DNA of 64,000 nt, from positions 65,977,304 through 66,041,303 of the forward strand of contig OZ023206.1 of the NCBI GenBank assembly GCA_963995525.1. The letters run 5' to 3'. The notes under the pieces are model-generated. The model was given only the letters and a program-made list of their open reading frames with translations. It made no database searches and was not told where the DNA came from. The translations under genes were made by a program, and so were the position numbers. This DNA is from Escarpia spicata (taxonomy: Eukaryota; Annelida; Polychaeta; Sabellida; Siboglinidae). Of this stretch, positions 28,511 through 39,737 are shown piece after piece (within the stretch, counting starts at the first letter, position 1; the number at the start of each line of letters is the position of its first letter).

Positions 28511-28735
28511 ACGTTCCTTTGCGACTTAGTGACTCAACAACAGTGTATACCATATAGTATCGTGTATGTATAAAAAAACGGGTATTGTTATCGGACGAAA
28601 TTATTACACATATGCAATAGTACAGCGGCTAAGAGCCACAAATTTCGTACGACGCAAAATTCCCTGGCATCTTTATATCTAGTGTCGTTTTCTCAAAGCA
28701 ACAACGTTTGTACTGGATGATGACATGCCAACCAG

Positions 28736-28900
28736 CGCCAATATAGAAGGGAAAGGCTCGATAACGACGAGAACATTTATTGGACAGACTTATCTCAAAG
28801 CGGAAGTCGAGGCAAGAGAACATACAACCAGGAACAAGGTATGGAATTAACCGACGCAATAATACAGGAAGCGGAAATGTGATACTTATCCAATATGGCG
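28736..28900 (-). repeat. 3' LTR of the Ty3/gypsy-like element
   Basis: 165 bp; matches 33689-33853 with six substitutions by eye. It starts CGCCAATATAG and ends CAATATGGCG on the + strand, so the ends form a short imperfect inverted repeat. Confidence 0.88.
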
Positions 28901-29059
28901 TGACCACTTTCTTTTCTCCTTAACTGATCTAATAATAGCACATAAGCTTGTAAGGTTATAACGTGATAGTCCATATGACATACAGATATGCAGTAGAGTC
29001 AATATGGGCATATGCCACACAAAATATGCAGTAGAGTCAATAGGTCCATGGCGCATGTA

Positions 29060-32000
29060 TTATAACTCATAGTCTTGTAGATATGCAGGTTTATTACGTC
29101 TGCGGATGGGCCGAGTGGGCCTCACGTTGTCACTGGGTGTGGTTGGTGGTTTCGGTAGCGCGGTTGTAGGGGCCTCAGGTGGCGCTGTGATCGTCAGTGG
29201 AGCCTCGGGCGGTGCTGCGATCACTAATGGGATTTCGGGTGGAGTTGCATTCGCTTGGACATCAGGCGGGATGTCGTCATCGTATGGCGGGACGTCTTCC
29301 GTGTCATCTCCATCCTCACGATGGCGCGTGGGTATTGTGGTCGACACATGACCGGGTACTAAATAGCACTCGGATAGTCGCACCTTGTATGATGAAGTGC
29401 GTAGTTGAGATCCGCTAAATTTGCGAATGTAGCACCAGCTATCTTCGATAGAGGTGACTAGATAGCGGTCTCGAGCTTGCAACTTATTGCGGTCGGATAG
29501 TACGTAAACCAAGTCACCGACATGAGTTATCGGTACAGGCGCCTCTTTGCCGCGAGGAGCCTTCGACGTCTGGCTGTGTGCGTGATTTTGTAGGCGAGAC
29601 TGATGTTGTTCAGCGATGATGGCACAATCTAAAATAGGCAACTGCGCGTTGGAAAACTGGTCTCGTTGGAACCATATTTCGCGTGCCGATAGGCCGCGAC
29701 CGCGGATTCTGGAGTTGAGTTGAGAGGTAGCAATTGCCAGTATAAGAGGTGACACCGGTCCCCCGCCAATCGCTTCGGGAGCGTCGGTCGTTGTTTGTTC
29801 GATGAGTGTAGTCGGGATATTTTTTAGTGACATGCATGTTTGGCATGCGTCGGTCACTCGCTCAATCGCGTTGTCGATGTCCAATGCAAAGAAGTTACGA
29901 CGAACTACGAGTTTGAGTTGGTGTTTTGATGGGTGGCTCAGCTTTAGGTGGATCGCTGTTAGTAAGCAGTCTAACACTTGTCGTGGAACTACGATAAGTT
30001 CTTTGGTTGGCGCGAATGGTATGTCGCACTTGACAACGATGACGCCGTCGCGAGCCAACGTTGTAGTAGATAAGTAACGATTTACGTCCTTGGCGTTGGT
30101 TACTTTTTTGGATGGACGTGTGCCTTGTTTTAGGTGAGCTCTGACGCGCCGTAGGTCAGGGCACTCTGATTGTGTAGAGAGCCATGCGGACTTGCTCGTG
30201 AACGGAAGGCGAGTGGAGCCGGATATGATATCTTCCACAGCAACACTCATAACGACAGATTGTTCGATTTGCGATATGAAAGAGCATATCTGGCAATGTG
30301 GTTCATGGCATTCAGGTGCGTTTCTGCTTGCAAATTCGGATGGTATGTTTGATGAACCCGCCAGGTGGCGCACTGTGACTTGGTATCGGGCGAAAACTGA
30401 CAGAAAAGATGTCACGCGTGGGCTAGATGAAAATTCGCCACGGCATAGTTTGTCAATGGCCTGCACACACGGTTTGCTGTCGGTGAGTAGACACGGCTTC
30501 GACTTTGATTGTATGATGTACGGACTGAAGTGTTTGACTGCTGCAGCAATGCATAACGCTTCGATTTCGCAGGATAGCCATGTAACTTGGTGTTTCTTTA
30601 GTTTGGCGCTGAAAAACCCGGCAAGACGGGTCTGTCCATTTCGCGAAACGTATAGTGTGGATCCGATGCCACGTTTGGTAACCGAACCGTCAGTAATGAT
30701 CCATAGTTGGTCACTGGCCCGCGGTAATGTGATCGATCTGTTGGTGGAGAGTGTGTTTTGGGCTACACGGAACGCCTCGCGGATGTCATCAGTCCATGTC
30801 AATGTCTCCTGTGATTTCATGCCCGCAATGTACGACTCGAGGTGTGCAAGTACTTTGGAACACTGAGAGATGACGCGTCCCAACACTTTATATGCTCCAA
30901 CGAAGGAACGAAGTCTCAGAACAGTTTGTGGCGGTGTGCACGATGCCAGAGTAGCGATGCGGTGAGGACTGGCATGTAGTGTACCTTCTGACCAGCCTAG
31001 GATGGTCGTTGATTTGGGGCAAACCCTGGTCTTCTTTGCTGAAAGTCGTAAGTCGCATCGAGCAAGGGCATCAAGGACACGACTCCAGTTGTCTAGTAGC
31101 TCTTGTGGCGAGTTGCCCCCGCAGTACAAATCGTCAGCCAACTTGGCGACGACGCCCTCTTGTAACAGATCACTAAAGACTCGGCACATGAGTTCTTCCA
31201 ATGCCGTCTCCGAGCCGGGCATGCCCATGGCACATCGTGTGTACACGAGAACTCCACGAAAGGGTGTCGCAACTCCGCAGTATTTGATTGAGTCCTTCGA
31301 TAGAGGGATCTGATAGAATGCATTCGTCAAGTCTGATACAACGATGTACTTCCAGCAAGCTATGGATCTTAGTGTCGAATCCACGTCTGGCATGAGAGAA
31401 GGCTGCGGCTTGCTGTAACGTCCTACTTCCGTGAAGGCAGTGATGAGTCGTGATCCTCCATTAGCTTTGCGTACGAGAAATGACGGGTTAAGGTATTCGA
31501 CCACCACCCCGATATCTTCTGGACGACGGAATACACCGGCCGCCTCCAAATCATCAAACTTTTCCTGAAGCCCGACGAGTTTGTCGCGAGCGCACTGCGG
31601 ACACCTCCCCTTTCGCTGCGGGGATTGGACTGGTCCCATGCCCACAGCCGCTGCGAATGGGCCCGCACGCCCACCGCATCCCACGACCCTCGAGCCGAAC
31701 ACGGTGTCAAACCGTTGATGCAGACTGCGGAACTGGTTGCGCAAGTCGTCAGACAAGAGGTTGCCACTGTCTAGTTCGATAGTGTCTGAAAATTGCACGT
31801 CCGCTGCGCGTGTGCCTGCGTCCCCGACCACGACTTCGTCCACGCAGCCGGCGTCACACGCCATGGCACCACGCACTTGGCAAAATCGCTCGTTGCGTCC
31901 TATTTTCAAGGGATGTGTACACGTGTTTAGTAAACGGATTTTGTCCCCGACTGCCTCGACAATGGCAGATTGGGGCCAATCTTGGTAGTGCAATGTTGAC

Positions 32001-32839
32001 TTATGATCGCCACGAGGCTCGATCGCCACCACAAGATCGTCGAGTGCTGGTGGAATAAACAGTCCTATGCAGTCGCCCGGCCAAACAGCAGTGGACGCGG
32101 GCGGCGCACGCAACACGCAGGCCTGCGCTCTGCGAATCGTGCGACACTGGGAACGGTCGACGTTCTCCATCCCATAGTGTATCACAGCCCCGTCAATGCT
32201 GATCTGATCCCTGGCGGGACGAACGGATATGTCATTGGCCGTCACGAACGGCGTTCCCGCAAGTACATCGACATCCAAGTCCCCAACGATAAGGGCATCG
32301 AGGTGTAGGCCAAGACCATCCCGCGACAACACGAGCCTTGCCTCTCCGACTACATTGAGAGGGGTTACACCATCAGCCCGTCTCGCGAGCTGGGAGCTCT
32401 TGGCGACCCCTGCACCAACCGACCCGGCCACCGTCTCTCTAATCATGTTGGTTTCGGCCCCAGTGTCGAGGGTAAGACGTACTGGGCGGTGACGATGGAA
32501 CGCCTTGAAGAATGGAGACTGTTTCGTGTTTACGCGACAGGTCGCCGACACGTTTTGTACGTCATTGACGTAGTCGTCATTCACTGGTGGTTCATCGTCT
32601 CCGCTATCTTCGCAGATTAGTTCTGTCACGTTGCGTGCCTTAGTCAAGAACAGTCTGTCTTGCTCGGGCAAGTACTTGCAAGCGCTTAGATAGTGGTCTA
32701 CTATCGGTCTACCAGCCTGCTTACAGAGTGGGCATTGTTTTGCTCGTTGGGTTCGTTGGTAGCTTTGTGGGCGAGCGGGCCCAGAGCTTGTGCGTGGTTG
32801 GTAACAGGTTGACTGTCTCAGGATTTTTGTCTCTGACAT
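29060..32839 (-). CDS. Ty3/gypsy-like pol polyprotein with the integrase core deleted
   Basis: The intact 1259-codon frame has a Cys/His knuckle (C-x2-C-x9-H-x4-C, residues about 36-54), an aspartic protease active site LTLDTGAETNMI (about 121-132), and a reverse transcriptase with YIVVSDLTNAFYQIPL and LADDLYCGG (about 566-574). RNase H has ITDGS (about 711) and IEALCIAAAV, and the integrase N-terminal zinc domain has HLKLSHPSKH...CQTC (about 980-1016). At residue about 1024 the sequence passes directly from the entry of the integrase core (TTDAPEAIGG) to its exit (PVSPLILAIATSQLNSR). The D,D-35-E residues, roughly 120 codons, are missing without a frame change. A GPY/F-like C-terminal module and an APPEAP Pro-rich repeat close it. 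The YxDD box here is L-A-D-D. Confidence 0.85.
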   Translation of the reverse strand: MSETKILRQSTCYQPRTSSGPARPQSYQRTQRAKQCPLCKQAGRPIVDHYLSACKYLPEQDRLFLTKARNVTELICEDSGDDEPPVNDDYVNDVQNVSATCRVNTKQSPFFKAFHRHRPVRLTLDTGAETNMIRETVAGSVGAGVAKSSQLARRADGVTPLNVVGEARLVLSRDGLGLHLDALIVGDLDVDVLAGTPFVTANDISVRPARDQISIDGAVIHYGMENVDRSQCRTIRRAQACVLRAPPASTAVWPGDCIGLFIPPALDDLVVAIEPRGDHKSTLHYQDWPQSAIVEAVGDKIRLLNTCTHPLKIGRNERFCQVRGAMACDAGCVDEVVVGDAGTRAADVQFSDTIELDSGNLLSDDLRNQFRSLHQRFDTVFGSRVVGCGGRAGPFAAAVGMGPVQSPQRKGRCPQCARDKLVGLQEKFDDLEAAGVFRRPEDIGVVVEYLNPSFLVRKANGGSRLITAFTEVGRYSKPQPSLMPDVDSTLRSIACWKYIVVSDLTNAFYQIPLSKDSIKYCGVATPFRGVLVYTRCAMGMPGSETALEELMCRVFSDLLQEGVVAKLADDLYCGGNSPQELLDNWSRVLDALARCDLRLSAKKTRVCPKSTTILGWSEGTLHASPHRIATLASCTPPQTVLRLRSFVGAYKVLGRVISQCSKVLAHLESYIAGMKSQETLTWTDDIREAFRVAQNTLSTNRSITLPRASDQLWIITDGSVTKRGIGSTLYVSRNGQTRLAGFFSAKLKKHQVTWLSCEIEALCIAAAVKHFSPYIIQSKSKPCLLTDSKPCVQAIDKLCRGEFSSSPRVTSFLSVFARYQVTVRHLAGSSNIPSEFASRNAPECHEPHCQICSFISQIEQSVVMSVAVEDIISGSTRLPFTSKSAWLSTQSECPDLRRVRAHLKQGTRPSKKVTNAKDVNRYLSTTTLARDGVIVVKCDIPFAPTKELIVVPRQVLDCLLTAIHLKLSHPSKHQLKLVVRRNFFALDIDNAIERVTDACQTCMSLKNIPTTLIEQTTTDAPEAIGGGPVSPLILAIATSQLNSRIRGRGLSAREIWFQRDQFSNAQLPILDCAIIAEQHQSRLQNHAHSQTSKAPRGKEAPVPITHVGDLVYVLSDRNKLQARDRYLVTSIEDSWCYIRKFSGSQLRTSSYKVRLSECYLVPGHVSTTIPTRHREDGDDTEDVPPYDDDIPPDVQANATPPEIPLVIAAPPEAPLTITAPPEAPTTALPKPPTTPSDNVRPTRPIRRRNKPAYLQDYEL

Positions 32840-33205
32840 AGAATGGATCTCGTCCAGTAGGAACCCCAGGGCCTGAGAGATATCTGGTTTAAGACTGGCT
32901 AGTGTGTGGCTCCGCAGTTCGGTTCCGTAGCGCTGTTTTACGAGTCTAGGTAGCTCCTAATGGATAAGTCTAAGCCAGCTCAATACAACCATGTTCTCTA
33001 GTGACGGTGATAAGTCCTCATCTACGGTCGGGAACTCGTCGTGGTGTGATATACCGCCACCCACTGTCAGCAGACTATCATCAACGAACGCCATGAGGCG
33101 TTGGAATAGGTCCTCGTGGTTTTCGTCTGATTCAAGTTTTATGTCGGCGAAATCTATGAAGTGAGCGCCGCTTGTCTGAAACCCGAAGTGAAGTCTGATT
33201 GCCTG

Positions 33206-33544
33206 TCATATGGAGTTGACGGATGTCGAGTTTTTGACGATGGTATTTCGCGATATGATCGGGCAGAAGTTGGCAATCTGCCCAAGCATTAATTCTAAGT
33301 GCGCGACTTTTTGTTGTTCCGTTCGCCTAACCAAGCCTGGTGTGTCTTCGGTATCGTCAAGTAAGCCTCTGAGTGGAGAAGTGTTAGTTTTCTTTCCCCA
33401 TGTTGCCTGGTCGAGTAAGAATAGTGCGAAATTCGCGTCCAATGATAGAGTATATTGGAGGTTTTGGCGCCAGCTCTCATATGACGTCAGTGTTTCGTGT
33501 TTTGAAAGAGACCACTGTTTTGGAGCTCTCTGTGACTGAGCCAT
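33206..33544 (-). pseudogene. gag N-terminus, truncated by stops/frameshifts
   Basis: ATG at 33544, about 145 bases inside the 5' LTR, starts a frame with Trp-rich Gag-like features (KQWSLSKHETLTSYESWRQNLQYTLS). It ends at 33206. Between there and pol (32840) all frames are closed repeatedly, though traces of gag continue (for example around 33150-32960). Capsid/nucleocapsid would therefore not be made intact, apart from the knuckle retained at the start of pol. Confidence 0.6.
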
Positions 33545-33688
33545 TGTCGCGTTGACGTGTAGCTCAATCGTCTATGCAAATGCCGGCAATGTTCAATGTT
33601 AATTACTGCGTACGGAAAGTACGCATTTGTCGTGCCGTTTTGGCTATACGAGTATCTATCCACTTCAGTAGTGAAAACGCTGCCACCA

Positions 33689-33853
33689 CGCCAATATAGA
33701 AGAGAAAGACTCGATAACGACGAGAACATTTATTGAACAGACTTATCTCAAAGCGGAAGTCGAGGCAAGAGAACGTACAACCAGGAACAAGGTATGGAAT
33801 TAACCGACGCAATAATACATGAAGCGGAATTGTGATACTTATCCAATATGGCG
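33689..33853 (-). repeat. 5' LTR of the Ty3/gypsy-like element
   Basis: Second LTR copy. On the - strand it is followed directly by GTGGTGGCAGCG, where a primer-binding site (TGG...) would be expected. Confidence 0.88.
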
Positions 33854-34960
33854 CAGGTTAATTATTAGAAATTGTCGCCCTAAACTTTCACCGAAGCTAA
33901 CGGAAGACAAAAAACGACTCAATACCAAGTCCATGGCCCACAAGCACAAACGACAAGTGACAGGGCCTATAATTTAGTATGAAGTCGAATATTAAACGCG
34001 AAAATTACGTTTCTAAAAAAGCCACTGCCGCCGCCTCAACATTTAAATAGGCCTAGATTCTAGTATAATGTCATGGTTGACACAAGTTTGATACAGTGTT
34101 GGCACTTACAAGTTGCTGCGATAATAAACCTGCACATATGACAAGGAAAGGAAATGCACAGCCACGGGACAGATGTGTGTGTATATATAATGTTCCTTGT
34201 GTCAATGATTGTACATCATAGTTCAAGTCAGAATGGGTGTTTCACAGTGGTTCCTCTTAACTAAGCGGATGTTCGTTATATTAGGCATCCTAACAGTTAT
34301 GGTGGGTATCCATTGTTCCTATCACTGCGGTGCAGACTACCTGGTAATGTGTTGAAGGATGACTGAAAGTGTCAGTACATATGTAAAATTAGGTCCGGCT
34401 CTGTGATAATTCATTCTGTGATATGTTGTGCATCAAGGGGAATTTTCTCCTTCATTATTTGCCATTGTTTTATTTCACATTTTCAAATATTGTAAAAATA
34501 TGTTTTACACATTACTGCTAAATGCTTTATGTATTGCAACTATTTGTTTTGTAGTAATTGCAGTGTGGCTTAATGCTTAACACATAAATAGTTTAAGACT
34601 CTCCTAAGAAAATCATAATTGAAAGGAGGCTGTATTACCGAGGTGACCATAATGAGGGGTTTACTTTGTATTACCCCATATTGGTATGTAATAACAATAA
34701 TAATTTGGTCATCAAACTGTAACACTCCTGATACACTTATTCCATTATATGTATGATGTGTCGCCTTGTTGTTGTGTTTGCAATTCTAATAATTATGTAT
34801 TATACTAATTATTTGAAGGTAAGGCATGTGTTGAACATTGCTTTAAAACAGTTTATTATAAATGCAGATTAATGTGTAATAAAATATGTGAAGCATCATA
34901 GCATTATTTTATTAGTTTGTACTATAATAAAAAATGCAATGCATTAAGAATGAACCAACA
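33854..34960. other. No recognisable gene
   Basis: AT-rich sequence with no domain, splice or repeat signal that I can name. Confidence 0.4.
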
Positions 34961-34961
34961 T

Positions 34962-34964
<3 letters not shown>

Positions 34965-35032
<68 letters not shown>
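34965..35032. repeat. (AT)n microsatellite, about 34 units
   Basis: Uninterrupted AT dinucleotides, directly abutting the left arm of the inverted-repeat element. Confidence 0.97.
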
Positions 35033-35034
<2 letters not shown>

Positions 35035-36352
35035 TGACCTATACTATATTGGCTTGGGGTGAGCCATACATAAGTATTACACTTTTCCTCACCCCTTTTC
35101 CACCAACAGCTTTGAGTACTTTTTTATTTTTGTTAATATGTGTTGATGTATATGTGTTGTTGTTATAACATATGTGAAACAATAAAAGTAAATGTCATCA
35201 ACTATATATCATCATCATCATCAACATTGTTGTCATAATTTGTCATATTATTATTGGATGTACAGTCTGGATAAATAAATCCACTTTTGTTCTGTTCTGT
35301 TCTGTTCACTAATTGATATCTGGTACGGTTTACTAACTGATATCTGGGGCGGTTCACTAACTTATATCTGGGTAATTCACTAATTATCTCATCAGCTCAT
35401 AAACCTGAATTTGCTCTTAAAAATTGATTTGGCTAATTAACAATGACGATGTATATTGAAAACAGTCGACATCAGGACGCATCACGTGGACGGTTTCACT
35501 GTTGTGTCACGGAAATAGTGTCCTCGGTTCACTGGTGTGTCATGGAAACAGTGTCCTCGGTTCATATGTGTGTCACGGAAATAGTGTCCTCGGTTCACTG
35601 GTGTGTCACGGAAATAGTGTTCTCGGTTCACCGGTGTATCGTGGAAACAGTGTCCTCGGTTCATATGTGAATCATGGAAATAGTGTCCTCGGTTTACTGG
35701 TGTGTCACGAAAATACTGTCCTCGGTTCACTGGTGTGTCACGGAAATAGTGTCCTCAGTTCACTGGTGTGTCATGGAAATACTTTTCTCGGTGCACTGGT
35801 GTGTCACGGAAATAGTGTCCTCGGTTCACTGGTGTGTCATGGAAACAGTGTCCTCGGTTCATATGTGTGTCACGGAAATAGTGTCCTCGGTTCACTGGTG
35901 TGTCACGGAAATAGTGTTCTTGGTTCACCGGTGTATCGTGGAAACAGTGTCCTCGGTTCATATGTGAATCATGGAAATAGTGTCCTCGGTTTACTGGTGT
36001 GTCACGAAAATACTGTCCTCGGTTCACTGGTGTGTCACGGAAATAGTGTCCTCAGTTCACTGGTGTGTCATGGAAATAGTGTCCTCGCTGATACATCAGC
36101 GGTGTTTTACATTTCGCAAAAGCTCCGTAAATTTAACAACGGATCATGTTTAATGTTATATTATGTAAGTAAGTAATTCATTTATATCCAACAACAACAT
36201 AAAACAAGTGTATACCCCATTATTCCAAAATACAACATTTTCAACATGTAAACAACAAAATATTCAAAGGTGTTGGTGGAAAAGGGGTGAAAAAAAATGT
36301 AATACTTATGTATGGTTCACCCCAAGCCAATATAGTATAGGTCAGCATCCAG
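35032..36352. mobile_element. Inverted-repeat (foldback/MITE-like) element enclosing a 33-bp minisatellite
   Basis: The left arm 35032-35125 (ATGCTGACCTATACTATATTGGCTTGGGGTGAGCC...TTTTCCACCAACA) is the reverse complement of 36265-36352 with few differences, and weaker similarity extends inward. The core holds the minisatellite and AT-rich flanks. No transposase is encoded, so this would be non-autonomous. Confidence 0.7.
35500..36095. repeat. 33-bp minisatellite with a 297-bp higher-order repeat
   Basis: The unit GTGTCACGGAAATAGTGTCC TCGGTTCACTGGT is repeated about 18 times. Variant units (ATCGTGGAAACA, CATATGTGAATCATGG, GTTTACTGG) recur at a distance of 297 bases (9 units), showing duplication of a nine-unit block. 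Since 33 is divisible by 3, frames stay open on both strands (11-residue repeats); these are not taken as genes. Confidence 0.92.
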
Positions 36353-36359
36353 GTGAAAC

Positions 36360-36905
36360 GGTCGAAGGTTAGTGATTCGAACACAGATCATGGGACATCA
36401 GTCATGTCAAATCCACTGCACCATGGTGTCAATACATTGACAGTGGATAGGACCTTAAAACAGTTGAATATCTCATAAAATTGTCAATGTCTTCACACCA
36501 GATAATCTTACATTTTCAGCCCCTGAGCCATAATATGTGTTTTACTATGGCAAGGAAACGTTTAGCGACATAAACGAAGACCGTTTACCTCCTTTGGTTC
36601 GCTTAGCATAACGTATTTTCAAAACACTGTTGATTTTGTACAAAGTTTCCCAGTTATCGTCTTTCTGGGTCGGACCTTCGCTTTTCAGTGAACGATGTTT
36701 CAACCAACCGTAGATTGACTCAAGCGCAAAAAGCTAACCATTCTCTAAAGGCGTTTCTTGCCATACGATGCACTAGCTCTTATGGCCAGGTTCTACGATG
36801 CAAGTGTCACGTCGCATGCACTGTGGTCAGGTGTCATTTAAACCACTCCTCCTTACACGAGGGTCGCCACGGTGTATATAAAGGAAGGGAGCCCCGAAAA
36901 TAAAA
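36360..36905. other. No supported gene
   Basis: Non-coding. A TATATAAAGG lies at 36873, just outside the left arm of the next inverted repeat, and could be a promoter. Confidence 0.35.
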
Positions 36906-36909
36906 TCCC

Positions 36910-37330
36910 TCGCTCAGTGTGAGGGGTCAGCACACTGTTAGTTTTCTCATTGGCAACCATGTTAACGTTTTGTGTGATTATAAGAAAACGTGACCTAGAA
37001 AATGTATTAAACTTCTCACCTGCCGTTATCATCATCTCATTGACATACTGGTCGTGTTTAGTCAAAATCTAATATTTCTAGCTCTTGCAAAATGCCTGTG
37101 TGTATGACACCCGTCAATATTTACAAATGGATGCAGGCAGTAATCCGGCTAAAGTGTCATCTAGCCATAATACCCTTCCGCTTAATAAAATCAGCTAAAA
37201 AGACACCATTTTACTGTCAACAGCTTCTACAATCACATCTAGAAATCTGACTACTCAAATGCACTTATGTCAGAGCAAGTGAATATTATAAAAAATCATT
37301 TCTAAAAAATAGATTGCACTTTTTTTCGTA
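36910..37330. repeat. Left arm of a ~400-bp inverted repeat
   Basis: Reverse complement of 39312-39694. Shared landmarks are GGGGTCAGCACACTGTTAG, AACATGTTAACG/CGTTAACATGGT, CGTCAATATTTACAAATGGATG, CTAGAAATCTGACTACTCAA and the inner A-run (GAAAAAAAGTGCA). Confidence 0.85.
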
Positions 37331-37479
37331 TGTAACCAAGCTGGAAGTCCAACCGTGTCCTGATCCCAAATAGGTATGGCAATTTTGGAGAATAAAATTG
37401 AAATTACTATATTTTAGAGGCACTCCTATCTCAAACACTGTGCAACATTGTTTTTGTAATTCATCCACGTGTTTTAGTC

Positions 37480-38950
37480 CATAGTTGATTCGTAATCCGT
37501 CCATCTCTCCATTTTCGTTTGAATTATTGGTCATCTCTTGTAGGATCTCCGGCGTGTGGCTGAGCAGTGCAATATCATCGGCAAAGTCAAGGTCTGTCAA
37601 CCTATTATTTATCCATTTAACACCAAAGTTCGGATCTTTCATCGTTTTCCTCATGATGAAGTCGATAACAACAACAAAGAGGAAAGGGGACAGGATGCAA
37701 CCTTGACGTACACCTGTCTCTATATCGAACATGTCTGTGTAGCTATCGTTGTTCTTGATGCAGCAGTTGGTGTTTCGGTATAGCGATTTGAAAATGTATA
37801 TATATTTGCTTGGTATGCCGTATAGCTTCAGGATTTGCCATAGCGAATCTCTGTGGACACTGTCGAAAGCCTTCTTAAAGTCAATGAAATTGACTAAAAG
37901 AGGTATCTGGAACTCTCTGCTTTGTTCGATGATGTTTCGCAATTTGAAGATCTGCTCACAGCATGACCTTCCTCTTCAAAAACCAGCTTGTTCCTCCCGG
38001 AGGTGTTGGTCAACTGCTGTCTTCAGCCGGTTTAGGATCACACTGCAGAACACTTTTCCAGGTACTGACATCAATGTTATTCCTCGCCAGTTATTGCAAT
38101 CGCTCAGGTACCCCTTCTTTGGTAACGTCACGATCACTCCTCGTCTCCAATCATCAGGAACTTCCTTCTAAGACCATAACAGATTGAACAAGTAGGTTAA
38201 CTCGTCTACAACCCCGTCCTTGCCATGTTTCAATAGTTTGGCCGGTACTTCATCAAGGCCCGCTGCCTTGTTGTTCTTGAGGCTATCGATGGCTTTGGAA
38301 AGTTCTGCCCTGGTGATGTCATTGGAGATGACATAAATCTCTTTTGTGTTTGGTTCCTGTTCGAAGTTGAAGAGTGTGGTTGGTGTTGGTTGATTTAGTA
38401 CTTCTCGGAAGTGTTCAATCCACCTCGTGGCTTGTTCCTCGTTTGTTAGAAGCACTCTGCCATCTTTGTCTTTTATTGGTATGTTGGAATTGCTTTTCGC
38501 GGTAGTTAGCTCTCTCACAATCCTATACAGCGTCTTCGAGTCATTCCGTTCTGCTGCTGTTTGTGCTTCTTTACCTTTCTCTTCTAACAATTTCCTCTTA
38601 TCTGTCCTACAGCTCTTTTTTACTTCTTTGTCCAGTTTCCTGTATTCTTCATCTGATGATCTCCATTGTTGGATGTTTCTAGCTGCTTGATCTCTTCTGA
38701 TCTTCATATCCTTCCTATTATCAATCAGTTTCCATGAGTGTCCAGTAATCCACTGTTCTCTGTTGGACCCTCTTCTCCTTCCTAACACTACATTCGCGCT
38801 CCCCTTTACGGCTTGAAGGAATAGCTGCCATTGTTCTTCTAAGTCGGTTGAGTGTTGTAGCGCTTGAAATCTGTTCTTAGTTTCCTCGTAGAATTGTTTT
38901 GATGTTCTTTAAGTTATCTGTCGCATATGGCCTGACCGTCTTCACCGTCT
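37480..38950 (-). pseudogene. Non-LTR retrotransposon reverse transcriptase fragment
   Basis: Two frames on the - strand. 38930-38168 holds the pre-RT linker and RT start (SKTLYRIVRELT, KDKDGRVLLTNEEQATRWIEHF, LNNKAAGLDEVPAKLLKHG-type motif). 38160-37480 holds VNFIDFKKAFDSVHRDSLW, GVRQGCILSPFLF and DLDFADDIALLSHT. A frameshift near 38165 and further decay after 37480 inactivate it. The endonuclease fragment at 49.95-50.77 kb, in the same orientation, could be the 5' part of the same or a sister element. Confidence 0.8.
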
Positions 38951-38959
38951 TGACTCTCT

Positions 38960-39311
38960 TTAACTTTCAGCATCTATAATTACTGTAAAACTCCATACCT
39001 AACTTGCAGCTCGTCTCATTAAGTTTGCCTACAAAAATAGTTCATAAGCATAATGATTATAATTCTGTAGTCATGCATGATTGGTTCGCACAAAGTAAAC
39101 CATTATGAGTTTAAAACATTAGTTTGAATAAAATAGTAGTTCTGAGTGTGGTCACACGAAACAACTATCCTTCACCGACAACACCCTCCTGTATACCTTA
39201 TCTGACGCAGCTACCGCCACTAGAACCGCTGTTGACACAAGGAAGCGCCGAAAATACGTCATCGCCGCCATGTTGTCTTGAAGACTCACCTGAAACACTC
39301 ACGGAGTCACG
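38960..39311. other. No recognisable gene
   Basis: Sequence between the RT fragment and the right inverted-repeat arm. A short frame (39124-39342) is Pro/Ser/Thr-rich without a domain. Confidence 0.35.
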
Positions 39312-39694
39312 AAAAAAAGTGCAGTATATTTTGGAGAAATGATTTTTTACAATATTCACTTGCTCTGACATAAGTGCATTTGAGTAGTCAGATTTCTAGA
39401 TGTGATTGTAGAAGCTGTTGACAGTAAAATGGTGTCTTTTAGCTGATTTTACTAAGCGGAAGGTATTTGGCAGCAATTTTGTTAGATGACACTTTAGCCG
39501 GATTACTGCCTGCATCCATTTGTAAATATTGACGGGTGTCATACATACAGGCATTTTGCAAGAGCTAGAAATATTAGATTTTGACTAAACGGCAGGTGAG
39601 AAGTTTAATACATTTTCTAGGTAACGTTTTCTTATAATCACACAAAACGTTAACATGGTCGCCAGTGAGACAACTAACAGTGTGCTGACCCCAA
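39312..39694. repeat. Right arm of the ~400-bp inverted repeat
   Basis: Matches 36910-37330 in inverse orientation, with a few indels (for example GGCAGCAATTTTGTTAGATG versus CTAGCC.ATA). The arms are about 2 kb apart. Confidence 0.85.
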
Positions 39695-39737
39695 TTAAAG
39701 TCCCTAGCAATGGAAACACGCTACACAGTGAGGCATC

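Larger units (their letters stand above)
28736..33853 (-). mobile_element. Complete LTR retrotransposon (Ty3/gypsy-like), about 5.1 kb, non-autonomous
   Basis: Two 165-bp LTRs in direct orientation bound a damaged gag and a long pol on the - strand. LTR divergence of about 3.6% marks an insertion of moderate age. The bases just outside both LTRs include CAG (ACCAG left, CAGGT right), too short to be sure of a target-site duplication. Pol lacks the integrase catalytic core, so transposition would need help in trans. Confidence 0.85.

Noticed and set aside
28731..33858. Target-site duplication of the LTR element
   Set aside because: Flanks read ACCAG and CAGGT; only CAG is shared, too short to call.
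35500..36176. Long frames encoding 11-residue repeats (CHGNSVLGSLV on +, NRGHYFRDTPV on -) as repeat proteins
   Set aside because: All frames on both strands are open because the DNA unit is 33 bp; no start context, promoter or splice sites. Treated as a minisatellite.
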